Below are positions 18,773 to 28,215 of a stretch of DNA of 64,000 nt, one piece after another. Made by a program: the position numbers and the translations under genes. Under the pieces are notes generated by a model, which was not told where the DNA came from, made no database searches, and saw nothing but the letters and a program-made list of their open reading frames with translations. This DNA comes from SG8-32-3 sp964514055 (GTDB taxonomy: Archaea; Thermoproteota; Bathyarchaeia; Bathyarchaeales; Bathycorpusculaceae), in contig CAZEPB010000007.1 in NCBI GenBank assembly GCA_964514055.1, positions 8,085 through 72,084 on the forward strand. Reading direction: 5' to 3'. Position 1 is the stretch's first letter, and the number at the start of each line of letters is the position of its first letter.

Positions 18773-19195
18773 TTGTCTGTAGCGCAGAGGAAGTTTTTCA
18801 CTGAAGTCGCAGCGCTGGTAGATAAAACTGTTATCGTTGCAACTACCACGGGAAAGACGTTTACTGGAACGCTCATCGGCATAAACCCTGACAGTTTAAG
18901 TCTCGCCATAGCAGAAGCAAAAGATGAAGCTGGGCAAGTCGCCCACAGGGTTTTCCTAAACGGAAACGTCGTTGCTCAAATATCAAGCACAGAGAAGCCC
19001 TTCGACCTGAAAGCCTTAGCCACTCGCCTCGAAAAAGTGTTTCCAACCATGGTCAAGCTGTACGAGGACCAAGGTTTCATCTGGGTCATGGATAAAGTGA
19101 AGCTAACTGAAAAAGGCGTTGTGGAAGGTTCAGGTCCAGCCGCCGAACGCGTGCAGAGAGTGTACACAGCGTTCATCAGCGAAGCGAAAAGCTAG
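18773..19195 (+). CDS. Sm-like (Lsm) RNA-binding protein with C-terminal domain
   Basis: The first 75 residues form an Sm fold: AALVDKTVIVATTTGKTFTG is Sm1-like and VFLNGNVVAQIS is Sm2-like. Residues 80-140 form an extra C-terminal alpha-beta domain, as in the archaeal SmAP3-type proteins of about 140 residues. Such proteins form rings that bind RNA. The start is TTG with GGAGG ahead of it. The last 4 bases overlap the convergent PAC2 gene. The candidate small RNA unit immediately upstream makes the pairing worth noting. Confidence 0.82.
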   Translation: MSVAQRKFFTEVAALVDKTVIVATTTGKTFTGTLIGINPDSLSLAIAEAKDEAGQVAHRVFLNGNVVAQISSTEKPFDLKALATRLEKVFPTMVKLYEDQGFIWVMDKVKLTEKGVVEGSGPAAERVQRVYTAFISEAKS

Positions 19196-19944
19196 ATAAA
19201 CCAGCGCATCTGCTGCTCCTCTTTCTTCTTTTCTTCAGCAACGTTTCTAATTAACCCAAAGGATTCAAGAACCTGCTTCGTTTGCTCCGCTGCAGCATCC
19301 AACTTCGACACGTCAATGTTCAACTTTAGATATTTGCCAACCAAAGCTAAAGCGTGCCTAGCGGCATTCGCATCTGGATACATACCCAGCGTATCTACCA
19401 GAAGAGAAAAACCTTTCACACCCCTAAGCCTCCCCAAACCTATGAGAAGCCCAGCAATGCCGAAAATATGCCCCACCATAACCTTCGTTCCCAAATCCAA
19501 CGCTTCCTTCATCGCCTCTTGATCCGTCGCCGCACTGTAAACCGCTGGAACAGGCTGCACCTCGTCCTTCTTGAAACCGCCCACAGATATGACACAGCGG
19601 CAACCCAACTCCTGCGCTAAATCCAACACTTTGCCACAGAGCTCGTACTGCCCAAACGTAGTCAACGCCTGCGTGTTACCATACCATATTATCAAGTCGC
19701 GACCACCATCCTCACGCTTACAATAGTAAAGCTCGTTTAGGGGTGAACGTGTGCCTCCAGTTTCAGTTGTCACCGCAAAATCTTGGAAGGAAGCGGAAAC
19801 TATCTCGGCAAAACGTTTCGCCTTCAGCTCGTTTATCAAGTGCAAAGCGGCAATGTTGGCTACGAACCCTATGCCAGGCAACCCTTCAATCAGAATAGGG
19901 TCGTTAAGTTGCGGCTTTTCACTGATTTCAATTGTGCACACCAT
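19192..19944 (-). CDS. PAC2-family protein (proteasome assembly chaperone-like)
   Basis: The 250-residue protein starts at ATG 19944 (MVCTIEISEKPQLND); the frame is open further upstream, but that part is Cys/His-rich and unlike the family. The opening ILIEGLPGIGFVANIAA and the later CVISVGGFKKDEV are typical of the PAC2 superfamily, members of which help 20S proteasome assembly or have unknown roles in archaea. C-terminal residues form a charged helix with KKKEEQQ. No proteasome gene is nearby. Confidence 0.83.
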   Translation of the reverse strand: MVCTIEISEKPQLNDPILIEGLPGIGFVANIAALHLINELKAKRFAEIVSASFQDFAVTTETGGTRSPLNELYYCKREDGGRDLIIWYGNTQALTTFGQYELCGKVLDLAQELGCRCVISVGGFKKDEVQPVPAVYSAATDQEAMKEALDLGTKVMVGHIFGIAGLLIGLGRLRGVKGFSLLVDTLGMYPDANAARHALALVGKYLKLNIDVSKLDAAAEQTKQVLESFGLIRNVAEEKKKEEQQMRWFI

Positions 19945-20274
19945 GGTTTGGCGCCTCTGCGTTGAGGTTGGTATTAGATGAAACGCGTGATATAAGCATG
20001 TCGAGTTAAAAACATTACCGCCATAATCATGGCAATCGCAGACGTTGTTGTCATCGTGATTGTGATAAGAAGAAAGTAAACAACCAACAAAACCAAACAA
20101 ATCATACCTTTTTTCTATTTTCCATCTTACGAACTAGTAACTGATCTCATTTTAATACAAAACAAGGTAAAAACCAACGTACCCACCTCCATAACTGCAA
20201 AATGTTATATACACTCGCCTAGAAATAGGCAGACTGTACACAGCGATGTGTATTAAATTTAAGGAGAAAAATAA
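19945..20274. promoter_or_regulatory. 330-base divergent intergenic region with surface-gene TATA box
   Basis: The part nearest the PAC2 gene shows no supported gene. TGTTATATAC at 20203-20212 is the TATA box for the surface protein gene at 20275, 72 bases before its ATG, and TTTAAGGAG is the ribosome site. No other structure is evident. Confidence 0.55.
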
Positions 20275-22908
20275 ATGAGAAAAAATGAAACAGTTGCAGC
20301 GATTGCTATGTTTCTGATATTAACTTTCGCAGTATCCTTAGCTGCCATACCAGCTGCTAACGCACATGACCCCGCATGGGAAATACCGACATTTGCCCAT
20401 ATATACGCCGCAACCAACCCGATAGGTGTTGGCCAAACAGCATACATATACATCTTTGTAACTCCAACCTACGCTGACACTAGAGTTACCAACGACTACC
20501 GATTCCACAACTACGAGCTAGTAATAAAAGACCCAGATGGCGAAGAAACCACACTAACATACGAAACAGTCTGGGACACCACATCAAACCAATTCGCCTC
20601 ATTCACTCCCGACAAAGTCGGAACCTACGACCTCACCTTCAACTTCCCAGGGCAGGCCATAAACGATTACCCACACAACCCAAACTCCCAATACGTAAAC
20701 GACACCTACGCAGCTAGCAGCGCATCAACCACTCTTACTGTTCAGGAAGACCCAATCGAGCACCTGCCACTGAGTCCACTTCCAACACAGTTCTGGACAC
20801 GCCCAATCTTTGGTCAAAACAGCCAATGGTGGTCAGTCAGTTCAAACTGGCTCGGAAGCGGAATGCCAGGCTACGGCGGAATGAACGGGCCAAACCAGCG
20901 AGATTTCGCACCCGACTCCATCGGTTCAAAGACAGCGCACATCATGTGGACTGTGCCTGACGGTCAAATCGGAGGAGTCGTGGGTGGAGATCTCTCGAAT
21001 GTGCAGGGAGATACATGGTTTGAAGGAACAGCTTACTCTCAAAGATACGTAAACCCAATAATAGTAAATGGAAGAATCTACTACCAAGAACCGTTAGGGC
21101 TTACAGGCTCTGCTGGCTTTTTCGGCGGTGCCGCAGGACCAATAGTCTGCCGCGACCTAGTTACAGGAGAATTAATCTGGAGACGCTCCGACCTACCTGC
21201 ATTATCATTTGCTTACATACAGGACATGGATACGCCTGACTACCACGGAGTTCGTCCACCGATGATAGTCGCTTCTGTTGGCGGATTTAGACAGCCACAA
21301 AACTGGCAAGTATACGATGCAGCCACAGGCGATGCACTATTCAACGTTACCAATGTTCCCTCTGGAACAACCGTTATCGGACCAATGGGCGAGGTGATAA
21401 AATACAGCTTCTACAACAACGGCACTTTCTCAAACCCAGATTACTACTTGTGCCAATGGAACTCTAGCAGAATCTGGAGCCAAGGAATTATGGGAGCACT
21501 AACTCTCATGACCGATTCCACAGGACAAGTACCTGCACAAAGAGGCTTAATGTATGACTGGCTGAACCCGACAACCCAGAACCAATCAATAACCTGGCGC
21601 AACGACATGAGCTCCAACCCATCAGTACGCGGAGCAATCTACGGCGACGTCTTACTCTGCATGAACGGCTCATATCCTGGATTAGGCGACAACAGACAAA
21701 ATCCCTACACGTATTTCGCGGTCAACCTCAACGCATCAAAAGGCACAGTAGGCAATGTGCTATGGTGGCACAACGTTAACCCGCCAGCAGGCAACATAAC
21801 CACAATCTCATTCGCAGGAATGGACCCCTCAGGCTACTTCTGCGAATCCTACAGACAAACACAACAATTCGTCTTCTACAACCTACGAACAGGCGCCCAC
21901 ATCAAAACAGCCGACCCCCAGGCAGCGCTAGACTACTACGGCAGCAACGGACCCGGATCAATATCAAACGTCATCGCCTACGGCAGATGCTACAGCAGCG
22001 CATACTCCGGAATCCTCTACTGCTATGACATGTCGACTGGCGAAGTACTATGGACATACGGCAACGGCGGAGTTCCAGGAAACGACACGTACAGCGGCTT
22101 CCAAGTCCCCGGACCCTACCCAACTTTCATCAACGCCATCGGCGACGACGTAGTCTACTTGGTGACCTCTGAGCACACGTTCCAAACACCCATCTACAAA
22201 GGAGCATCAAACAGAGCAGTTAACGCAACTGACGGAACCGAAATTTGGACGCTTCCTTCAGCAACCGGCGAATTCTTCGGTATTAGTTACGCCATCGCAG
22301 ACGGCTATACTAACTTCTTCAACAGCTATGATCACCAAATCTACACTCTTGGAAGAGGACCAAGCGCCACGAAAGTTGCCGTAGGACCTAAGTCGTCGAC
22401 ATTCGGAACCAGCGTAGTCGTCGAAGGTGCAGTTACAGACCTCTCAGCTGGCACGAAACAAACTGAACAGGCAGCCCGCTTCCCAGATGGCGTTCCTGTT
22501 TCATCTGATGAATCCATGACGGACTGGATGTCGTACATATACCAGCAGCAACCTTTGCCGAGCGACTTCACAGGCGTCGAAGTCGTCTTAAGCGTGCTTG
22601 ACTCGAACAACAACTACTACGAAATCGGCACCGCCACAACTGATGCTGACGGCTTCTTCACTTACACGTGGGATCCTATAATTTCTGGCGATTACACCGT
22701 ATACGCTAGTTTCGAAGGAACTGAGGGTTACTGGCCTTCACGAGCCGTGACCTCATTCACCGTGATGGAAGCTCCTGAGGCTACTCCTCCGCCGACACCT
22801 ACGCCGGCACCGATGACTGACACCTACGTCTTAGGCACAGGAATCACAGCAATCATAGTCATAATCATCATCGGCTTAGTCATCATACTGATGCTGAGGA
22901 AACGCTAA
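20275..22908 (+). CDS. Cell-surface beta-propeller (PQQ-like repeat) protein, paralogue
   Basis: At 877 residues it has the same order as the protein at 15794: signal peptide ending PAANAHD, Ig-like domain with NPIGVGQ, beta-propeller blades (CRDLVTGELIWRR, CYDMSTGEVLWTY, AVNATDGTEIWTL), a conserved C-terminal Ig-like domain (GPSATKVAV...; TGVEVVLSVLDSNNNYYEIG), Pro/Thr stalk and one membrane helix ending LMLRKR. The stalk-proximal 180 residues are much closer to the paralogue than the propeller, suggesting that the binding face has diverged while the anchor is kept. Ligand unknown. Confidence 0.85.
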   Translation: MRKNETVAAIAMFLILTFAVSLAAIPAANAHDPAWEIPTFAHIYAATNPIGVGQTAYIYIFVTPTYADTRVTNDYRFHNYELVIKDPDGEETTLTYETVWDTTSNQFASFTPDKVGTYDLTFNFPGQAINDYPHNPNSQYVNDTYAASSASTTLTVQEDPIEHLPLSPLPTQFWTRPIFGQNSQWWSVSSNWLGSGMPGYGGMNGPNQRDFAPDSIGSKTAHIMWTVPDGQIGGVVGGDLSNVQGDTWFEGTAYSQRYVNPIIVNGRIYYQEPLGLTGSAGFFGGAAGPIVCRDLVTGELIWRRSDLPALSFAYIQDMDTPDYHGVRPPMIVASVGGFRQPQNWQVYDAATGDALFNVTNVPSGTTVIGPMGEVIKYSFYNNGTFSNPDYYLCQWNSSRIWSQGIMGALTLMTDSTGQVPAQRGLMYDWLNPTTQNQSITWRNDMSSNPSVRGAIYGDVLLCMNGSYPGLGDNRQNPYTYFAVNLNASKGTVGNVLWWHNVNPPAGNITTISFAGMDPSGYFCESYRQTQQFVFYNLRTGAHIKTADPQAALDYYGSNGPGSISNVIAYGRCYSSAYSGILYCYDMSTGEVLWTYGNGGVPGNDTYSGFQVPGPYPTFINAIGDDVVYLVTSEHTFQTPIYKGASNRAVNATDGTEIWTLPSATGEFFGISYAIADGYTNFFNSYDHQIYTLGRGPSATKVAVGPKSSTFGTSVVVEGAVTDLSAGTKQTEQAARFPDGVPVSSDESMTDWMSYIYQQQPLPSDFTGVEVVLSVLDSNNNYYEIGTATTDADGFFTYTWDPIISGDYTVYASFEGTEGYWPSRAVTSFTVMEAPEATPPPTPTPAPMTDTYVLGTGITAIIVIIIIGLVIILMLRKR

Positions 22909-22934
22909 GCAAACCAATAGCACCAAACTATCTT

Positions 22935-22952
22935 CCCCCATTTTTTTCGGGG
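22935..22952 (+). terminator. C-run/T-run/G-run hairpin after surface protein gene
   Basis: CCCCC (22935-22939), a T-rich loop and GGGG (22949-22952), matching the arrangement after the paralogue. Likely a transcript end or 3' stabilising stem. Confidence 0.4.
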
Positions 22953-23053
22953 TTATAAATCGCAATGGTAATAGGATGAGAATATGTGCTGACGGGTTCT
23001 GGGTTCAAGATACTCTTGAATTTTTCCTAACGATTTAGTTTTAACCTTGAGCG

Positions 23054-24370
23054 TTATTTTTTCGGTCGCCCTTTTGGCCAAAAGTATGCGCTTGCAAAAA
23101 CTACTATGAATGAAATGAATATCAGCATGAACAAAGTATCATACGCTTGTCCGATAGTGGTTTGCCAAACGAAGCATTGAAAGTATTCTTTAGCGTACGC
23201 GCCAGGACCAGGCCACTGCCACCCCTGACCAGAAGGACTCTCATACCACACTGGTCCACTCACGATAAGGTCGAGTTGCCAGAGACTAAAGAAAAGCAAA
23301 CCTATAGCAACCATTACTCCTATGAGGTTAATAATGGCGCTTGTTTTCACCAATTTTCTCAAAGAACGCTTCAAACGCACAGATAATTTTTCTTTTGGCT
23401 TCAAACCTTCCATATCTACATCAGCGCTATCACGCTTGCTACTTAAGTAGCCCAATGCAGAAATCCGCGCTGTCTCAAAGAGGCCATAAACGAAAACGCT
23501 TGTGCCTGCTAATAACATTCCAAAACCTGAATAATTCATTATTGTACTCTTTTCATAAGAGCTAGCTATCAAAGAACCGTTAACGAGCAACATTAACCCA
23601 ATCGACATCGCCCATATACCACCAAAAATAAGTCTCGACCTGTGCCCAAGTTTCCCATCTGGGTACAAGCGGTTTCTCAGGATCGTCACAACCAGTTTTG
23701 CTATGCCTAAGCTTAAGACGGCTATTCCAGTCAGTAATGTTCCAAACACCACATAGTTCATTATCGATTCTTTCTCGTAGTAGCCAGCCAACATGAAACC
23801 AATAACAACAAGAGCTACAGCAATAGCAATCAATAAAATGCTAGAAAAAAGAACTCTCGGTTTAGCAACCTTAACTCCTGCCCGCTTCTTTCTAAGTCTT
23901 AAAGCTATTAGCGCTGTCACCGCGACTCCGAATGAAAAAACGCCTGTTCCCGCTAGCAAAAGCTGGTAACCAACGGTGTTCATCATTGTATATTCTGCGT
24001 AAGCATTACCCAGTAAGGAGCCGACAGCAGCTACAAGTATACCGATACCGATTAACCAAATACTAAGAAACAACAACTTTGCTTTCTTAGATTTGATGCC
24101 CGCAGGAATTTGGCATAAGTAAGTTTTTAAATAGGCTGAAGCCGTCGCAAATACACCTACAACAGCGATGCCTACTCCCGCAAGCAACATCACAAAACCT
24201 GCATAATTTGTCATTGTATCTTTGGCGAACGAACTACTGATTAGATACCCAATAATAGCCAGAACTATACCAATGATAATTACCCTTGTTTTGCGGGAGT
24301 GAGGCTCATCACATATTTCTTCGTCACTTACTGAAGGATCCATTTCGTCACCCGTAAGTCCTAGTGGCAA
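23054..24370 (-). CDS. Multi-span membrane protein built of four tandem two-helix repeats
   Basis: The 438-residue protein contains four copies of a unit of about 60 residues with a spacing near 72 (about 28-84, 98-158, 171-231, 245-305). Each has a hydrophobic helix ending in a small-residue turn, then Y/F-x-K/E-x-T-I-M-N-Y, G-F-G-x-L-L-A-G-T and a second hydrophobic helix. The repeats are followed by a different pair of helices (about 335-435). I do not recognise the family. It is divergent from the beta-helix surface protein. Transport or sensing cannot be told from sequence. Confidence 0.72.
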   Translation of the reverse strand: MPLGLTGDEMDPSVSDEEICDEPHSRKTRVIIIGIVLAIIGYLISSSFAKDTMTNYAGFVMLLAGVGIAVVGVFATASAYLKTYLCQIPAGIKSKKAKLLFLSIWLIGIGILVAAVGSLLGNAYAEYTMMNTVGYQLLLAGTGVFSFGVAVTALIALRLRKKRAGVKVAKPRVLFSSILLIAIAVALVVIGFMLAGYYEKESIMNYVVFGTLLTGIAVLSLGIAKLVVTILRNRLYPDGKLGHRSRLIFGGIWAMSIGLMLLVNGSLIASSYEKSTIMNYSGFGMLLAGTSVFVYGLFETARISALGYLSSKRDSADVDMEGLKPKEKLSVRLKRSLRKLVKTSAIINLIGVMVAIGLLFFSLWQLDLIVSGPVWYESPSGQGWQWPGPGAYAKEYFQCFVWQTTIGQAYDTLFMLIFISFIVVFASAYFWPKGRPKK

Positions 24371-24462
24371 CCACGTGTATCACTTCAGTGAATTGTTTTT
24401 CTTGCCTATAACGTTTGGGCTCGTAGTCGTTTCCACTTTAATGTTAAATATCATGGAATAAG

Positions 24463-24468
24463 TTTAAA
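24463..24468 (+). promoter_or_regulatory. TATA box placed for a leaderless transcript
   Basis: TTTAAA lies about 30 bases before ATG 24495, so transcription should start at or next to the start codon. No ribosome site is seen. Confidence 0.45.
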
Positions 24469-24494
24469 TTTCAGAAAGAAGCACCTGAAATACG

Positions 24495-25838
24495 ATGATA
24501 ACCTTGCGAAAGTTCGCATATGCAATTTTAATTATAACTATTACGGTTGGTGCACTACTGCTTCTTGAAGATTCACAAGCTGCTACTTCAATCAACGGAA
24601 CAATTTATGCAGACACAACTTGGACAAGAGACGGCAGCCCTTATACACTTACTGGAGACGTGACAATTAACAATGGAGTAACTTTAACGATTCAGGCAGG
24701 GGTTACCGTAGATTTTGGTCCATATAAGATAAAGGTAGAGGGTATCTTAAACGCACAAAGCACCAGCGATAACAAAACAGTCTTTTCGGGCGGTTATTCT
24801 ACCTCGAGAATTGTTTTTTCATCAACAAGTTCGGGGTGTATTGTTGACAACACATATTTCATCTCGGTGGCTATAGTTGTGGAGAAGGGTTCTCCGTTAA
24901 TAAGCAACAATTATTTCACCAGCACACCTAGCACACTTATTGCGATTAGCGGTGGTTCTCCTTCGATAACAGGCAACGTTCTTAACTTCGATTCCGCTGC
25001 TGATTGCATACGCATCAATTCAGGTTCAGAGCCATTTATTTCACATAACCTGATTGTAGGTACAGGGCAGAACTATGGAATCTACACCGAAGGGACCGGT
25101 TACATTACTTACAACAATATTACGGGGTGCTGGACAGGCATTTACGCAATTGGCGCCCCAACTATTCAATACAACAACATCATGGACAATGGTAACGATG
25201 GGATACGTAGCGAAAATTCTGCTTCAACCGTTCAATACAATGTCCTCGCCAACAACGATGTTGGAATCAGCGTAAATGGGACTATCCGTTACAACACAAT
25301 TGCCAACAACAGGGTAGCAGGAATATGGGGTCCCAACTCCTCGATGACCATTACTCAAAACAACATTTACAGCAATGCTCAAAATGTTCACTTAACAGAA
25401 CCAGACAACATAACAGCGACTTATAACTGGTGGGGAACAACCGACGCCTCAGCGATCAGCCAAACAATTTGGGACCACAAGAACGCCACTAACTTGGGCA
25501 CATTAACCTTCGAGCCATACCTAACTGAACCAAATCCCAGCGCACCCGCCATCCCATCCTCCATCATCATTCCGCAGCCACCTGTTACACCCACTCCTAC
25601 GCCTAGCCCTACACTCACGCCTACTGCAAGTCCTACCCCTTCTGTTACACCAACTCCCAGCTCTACTATAACTCCCTCTCCAACAGCTGCACCTACCGAA
25701 ACACCCGAAAAATCTCCTGATCAAATCAACATCACAGACATAAGCAGCATAGCGGTTATTGTTGTAGCCATCCTGATAGCAATCGTAATAATCGTTTTCA
25801 TTAACAGAAAATACGGAAAAAGCCCAACTTCCAAATGA
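24495..25838 (+). CDS. Surface-anchored right-handed beta-helix (NosD-like) protein
   Basis: The 447-residue protein has a signal peptide (about residues 1-30), a parallel beta-helix domain (about 35-345) with repeated YNNI/ISHNLI/YNVLANN-type turns, a Pro/Thr/Ser stalk of PTPTPSPT repeats (about 355-405) and one C-terminal membrane helix. The beta-helix resembles NosD/CASH-type carbohydrate-binding or hydrolase domains. No catalytic residues can be assigned. It is probably a displayed polysaccharide-binding or structural protein, in keeping with the neighbouring surface genes. Confidence 0.8.
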   Translation: MITLRKFAYAILIITITVGALLLLEDSQAATSINGTIYADTTWTRDGSPYTLTGDVTINNGVTLTIQAGVTVDFGPYKIKVEGILNAQSTSDNKTVFSGGYSTSRIVFSSTSSGCIVDNTYFISVAIVVEKGSPLISNNYFTSTPSTLIAISGGSPSITGNVLNFDSAADCIRINSGSEPFISHNLIVGTGQNYGIYTEGTGYITYNNITGCWTGIYAIGAPTIQYNNIMDNGNDGIRSENSASTVQYNVLANNDVGISVNGTIRYNTIANNRVAGIWGPNSSMTITQNNIYSNAQNVHLTEPDNITATYNWWGTTDASAISQTIWDHKNATNLGTLTFEPYLTEPNPSAPAIPSSIIIPQPPVTPTPTPSPTLTPTASPTPSVTPTPSSTITPSPTAAPTETPEKSPDQINITDISSIAVIVVAILIAIVIIVFINRKYGKSPTSK

Positions 25839-25923
25839 TGACAACGCAAACTAGACTTACCCGTGAAATGTTTGCCTAACGTTTTTTATAAGAGTGCAAC
25901 GTGATTTGGTTTAGGTTCACCCG

Positions 25924-27549
25924 TTGAGCTTTGAAGTAAAAGATAAAGACTTGCTTGCGAGAATCGGCAAGCTTAAAACCAAAAGCGGCACAGTGGAAAC
26001 TCCGCTATTGTTTCCCGTGATTAACCCTAACATTCAGCCTGTCTCCCCAAGAAGGCTCAAGGACGATTTCGACTTTGAAGCAGTAATAACAAACGCGTAC
26101 ATCCTCAAGAAACGTTTCCAAAACAAGCCCATAGAGCAAGGACTACACAGGTTCTTGGATTTCGACGGTGCCGTGATGACCGATTCTGGCGCTTACCAAA
26201 TCCTAGTTTACGGTGAAGTCGAAGTGAGCCAAGCTGAAATCGTGGAGTACCAAGAACGCATAGGCAGCGACATAGCCACCATACTGGATATTCCCACAGG
26301 CTGGAGGGTGACAAAAGCTAAAGCCACGGAAACAGTAAAGCAAACCATCCAGCGAGGCAAAGATTTCTTCCAAACTAAAACACGCGACGACATTCTTTGG
26401 GTAGGTCCAGTTCAAGGAGGACGCCACTTGGACCTCGTGGCAAATTCCGCCGTTGAAATGGGCAAACTGCCTTTTCAGGTGCACGCCCTTGGAAGCCCAA
26501 CCGAAGTCATGGAAAACTACCGCTTCGACGTTCTAGTTGACATGATATTAACGGCTAAAATGAACTTGCCAATTGAAAGACCCCTTCATCTTTTCGGCGC
26601 TGGACACCCAATGCTGTTCTCTTTGGCTGTAGCGTTGGGATGCGACTTCTTCGACTCTGCCGCTTATGCGCTTTACGCCCGAGAAAACCGGTACATGACC
26701 GAAAACGGCACATGGCGCCTCAGCGAACTTGACTATTTTCCCTGTCAATGCCCCAAATGCGCGGCTGAGGCTCCGCAAGAAGTTATGGAGAAAGCGCCGA
26801 AAGAACGCGAGGCATTTCTGGCTGAGCACAACCTCTACGTTTGCCAAGCTGAACTAAGGCGAATAAAGCAGGCTATACGAGATGGCAGGCTCTGGGAGCA
26901 CATGGAGATGCGCGCTCACGCTCATCCAGCCCTGCTCACAGCGTTGAAAAGGCTGAAGACCCACCGTGTTTTCGTTGAAAGGTATAGTCCAACCGTGAAA
27001 AGGAGCGGTTTCTTCTTTTTCGGTTCTGTTGGGCTCAGTCGTCCTGAAGTCAGCCACTATAAGCATCGGCTGCTGGAGCGGTATTGTCCGCCTGAAAACG
27101 CACGTGTTCTATTGCTTGCGCCTCAAACTCGAAAAAAACCTTTTCACAAAACACGGCAGTTCAACGGAATCAAACAGGTTTTTCAACGTTTAGGCAACAC
27201 GTTTTCCAGCAGTATCCATGTTTGCTTCTACGCTGCTCCGTTCGGTGTGGTTCCGTTGGACCTCGATGAGGTTTACCCGCTATCTCAGCATGAGACCGCT
27301 CTTCCGCTTGACGTGGAAACCGTCGATTACGTGGCAAGTCAAGTTTCAGAGTACATCTTGCGGGCGCACTACAAAACCGTCGTGCTGCTTCATGACCCTC
27401 AGCAATGGGGCGACAGCGTCAAAGAGCGGTGCGGCAAAGCGTGCTTAAAGAACGGCGTAGCCTTTGAAGTCGTAGATGTCAGAGCAGAAGGAAGAAAAAA
27501 CATTTTAACTCGTTTAGAGATGATTCTGCGAAAACACCTGAGCGGATAA
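25924..27549 (+). CDS. tgtA: Archaeosine tRNA-guanine transglycosylase
   Basis: Exchanges guanine 15 of archaeal tRNAs for preQ0, the first step to archaeosine. The TIM-barrel domain (about residues 1-340) has MTDSGAYQ with the acid/base Asp, FDSAAYALYARENRYM with the nucleophile Asp and the zinc cysteines CQCPKC. Residues 345-541 match the C-terminal region shared with archaeosine synthase (SPTVKRSGFFFFG opening), so the chain is a transglycosylase with a DUF5591-type extension; an amidinotransferase function is not implied. The start is TTG; 541 residues is in the normal range. The PHP gene begins 2 bases after the stop. Confidence 0.92.
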   Translation: MSFEVKDKDLLARIGKLKTKSGTVETPLLFPVINPNIQPVSPRRLKDDFDFEAVITNAYILKKRFQNKPIEQGLHRFLDFDGAVMTDSGAYQILVYGEVEVSQAEIVEYQERIGSDIATILDIPTGWRVTKAKATETVKQTIQRGKDFFQTKTRDDILWVGPVQGGRHLDLVANSAVEMGKLPFQVHALGSPTEVMENYRFDVLVDMILTAKMNLPIERPLHLFGAGHPMLFSLAVALGCDFFDSAAYALYARENRYMTENGTWRLSELDYFPCQCPKCAAEAPQEVMEKAPKEREAFLAEHNLYVCQAELRRIKQAIRDGRLWEHMEMRAHAHPALLTALKRLKTHRVFVERYSPTVKRSGFFFFGSVGLSRPEVSHYKHRLLERYCPPENARVLLLAPQTRKKPFHKTRQFNGIKQVFQRLGNTFSSSIHVCFYAAPFGVVPLDLDEVYPLSQHETALPLDVETVDYVASQVSEYILRAHYKTVVLLHDPQQWGDSVKERCGKACLKNGVAFEVVDVRAEGRKNILTRLEMILRKHLSG

Positions 27550-27551
27550 CC

Positions 27552-28157
27552 TTGATTCGAGCTGACCTGCACATTCACACTACCTATTCGTCGGATTCAA
27601 CGGTTACACCTAAAAACCTCGTGGAAAAACTTGTGGCTCACAATTTCATCAAAGTCGCAGCTGTAACCGACCACGACACAGTGCAAGGTCTCAGCGTAAC
27701 ACAGCAGCTTGCTTCTGCTTATCCTGACATTCTGATTATTCCAGGCGTGGAAATCAGCACCGTTGAAGGAGACTTGTTGATTTTGGGCGCTGAGGAAACG
27801 CCGCCTAAACCGTGGACCGTGGAAGGCGTCGTTGACTTCGCTCGAGACCGAGGCGGCGTCTCCGTAGTGGCACACCCTTACCGCGAGTACGGCATGGGTG
27901 ACTTAGCAAGGAACTACAAGGTTGACGCCATCGAAGTTCTTAACGGCGAATCCTCATCACACGCAAACAAGTTGGCTCAAGAACTGGCTAAATCGATGGG
28001 GCTGCCTGGCTTAGGTGGCAGCGACGCGCACCAGCCATCAGAGGTCTGCAGTGTCTACACGGAAGTTCAAGCAGGCTTGGACGTTGATGAGATTCTTAAG
28101 GCGTTAAAGAAAGGATTGGTTACTGTGCACTCAACGGCGAGGTCAATACATTTTTAA
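27552..28157 (+). CDS. PHP-domain metal-dependent phosphoesterase
   Basis: The 201-residue protein shows the PHP metal-binding motifs in order: DLHIHTTYSSDS (residue 5 on), TDHDT, PGVEIS, AHPYR and GGSDAH. It is a stand-alone PHP domain of usual size, likely hydrolysing a phosphate ester or nucleotide such as pAp or a nucleoside 3',5'-bisphosphate; the exact substrate is not visible. TTG start, 2 bases after tgtA, so co-transcribed. Confidence 0.87.
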   Translation: MIRADLHIHTTYSSDSTVTPKNLVEKLVAHNFIKVAAVTDHDTVQGLSVTQQLASAYPDILIIPGVEISTVEGDLLILGAEETPPKPWTVEGVVDFARDRGGVSVVAHPYREYGMGDLARNYKVDAIEVLNGESSSHANKLAQELAKSMGLPGLGGSDAHQPSEVCSVYTEVQAGLDVDEILKALKKGLVTVHSTARSIHF

Positions 28158-28215
28158 AAGGGAACGTCAGTTTCATGGTTACTCCTTAGATGTCAAAGAA
28201 AAGGATTGGTACTGA

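Noticed and set aside
19945..20100. Upstream extension of the PAC2 gene
   Set aside because: The 52 extra residues are Cys/His-rich and unlike the family; ATG 19944 gives the usual opening.
25924..27549. Fusion of transglycosylase with archaeosine synthase
   Set aside because: The C-terminal region resembles the shared DUF5591-type domain only; no catalytic residues for a full archaeosine synthase could be identified.
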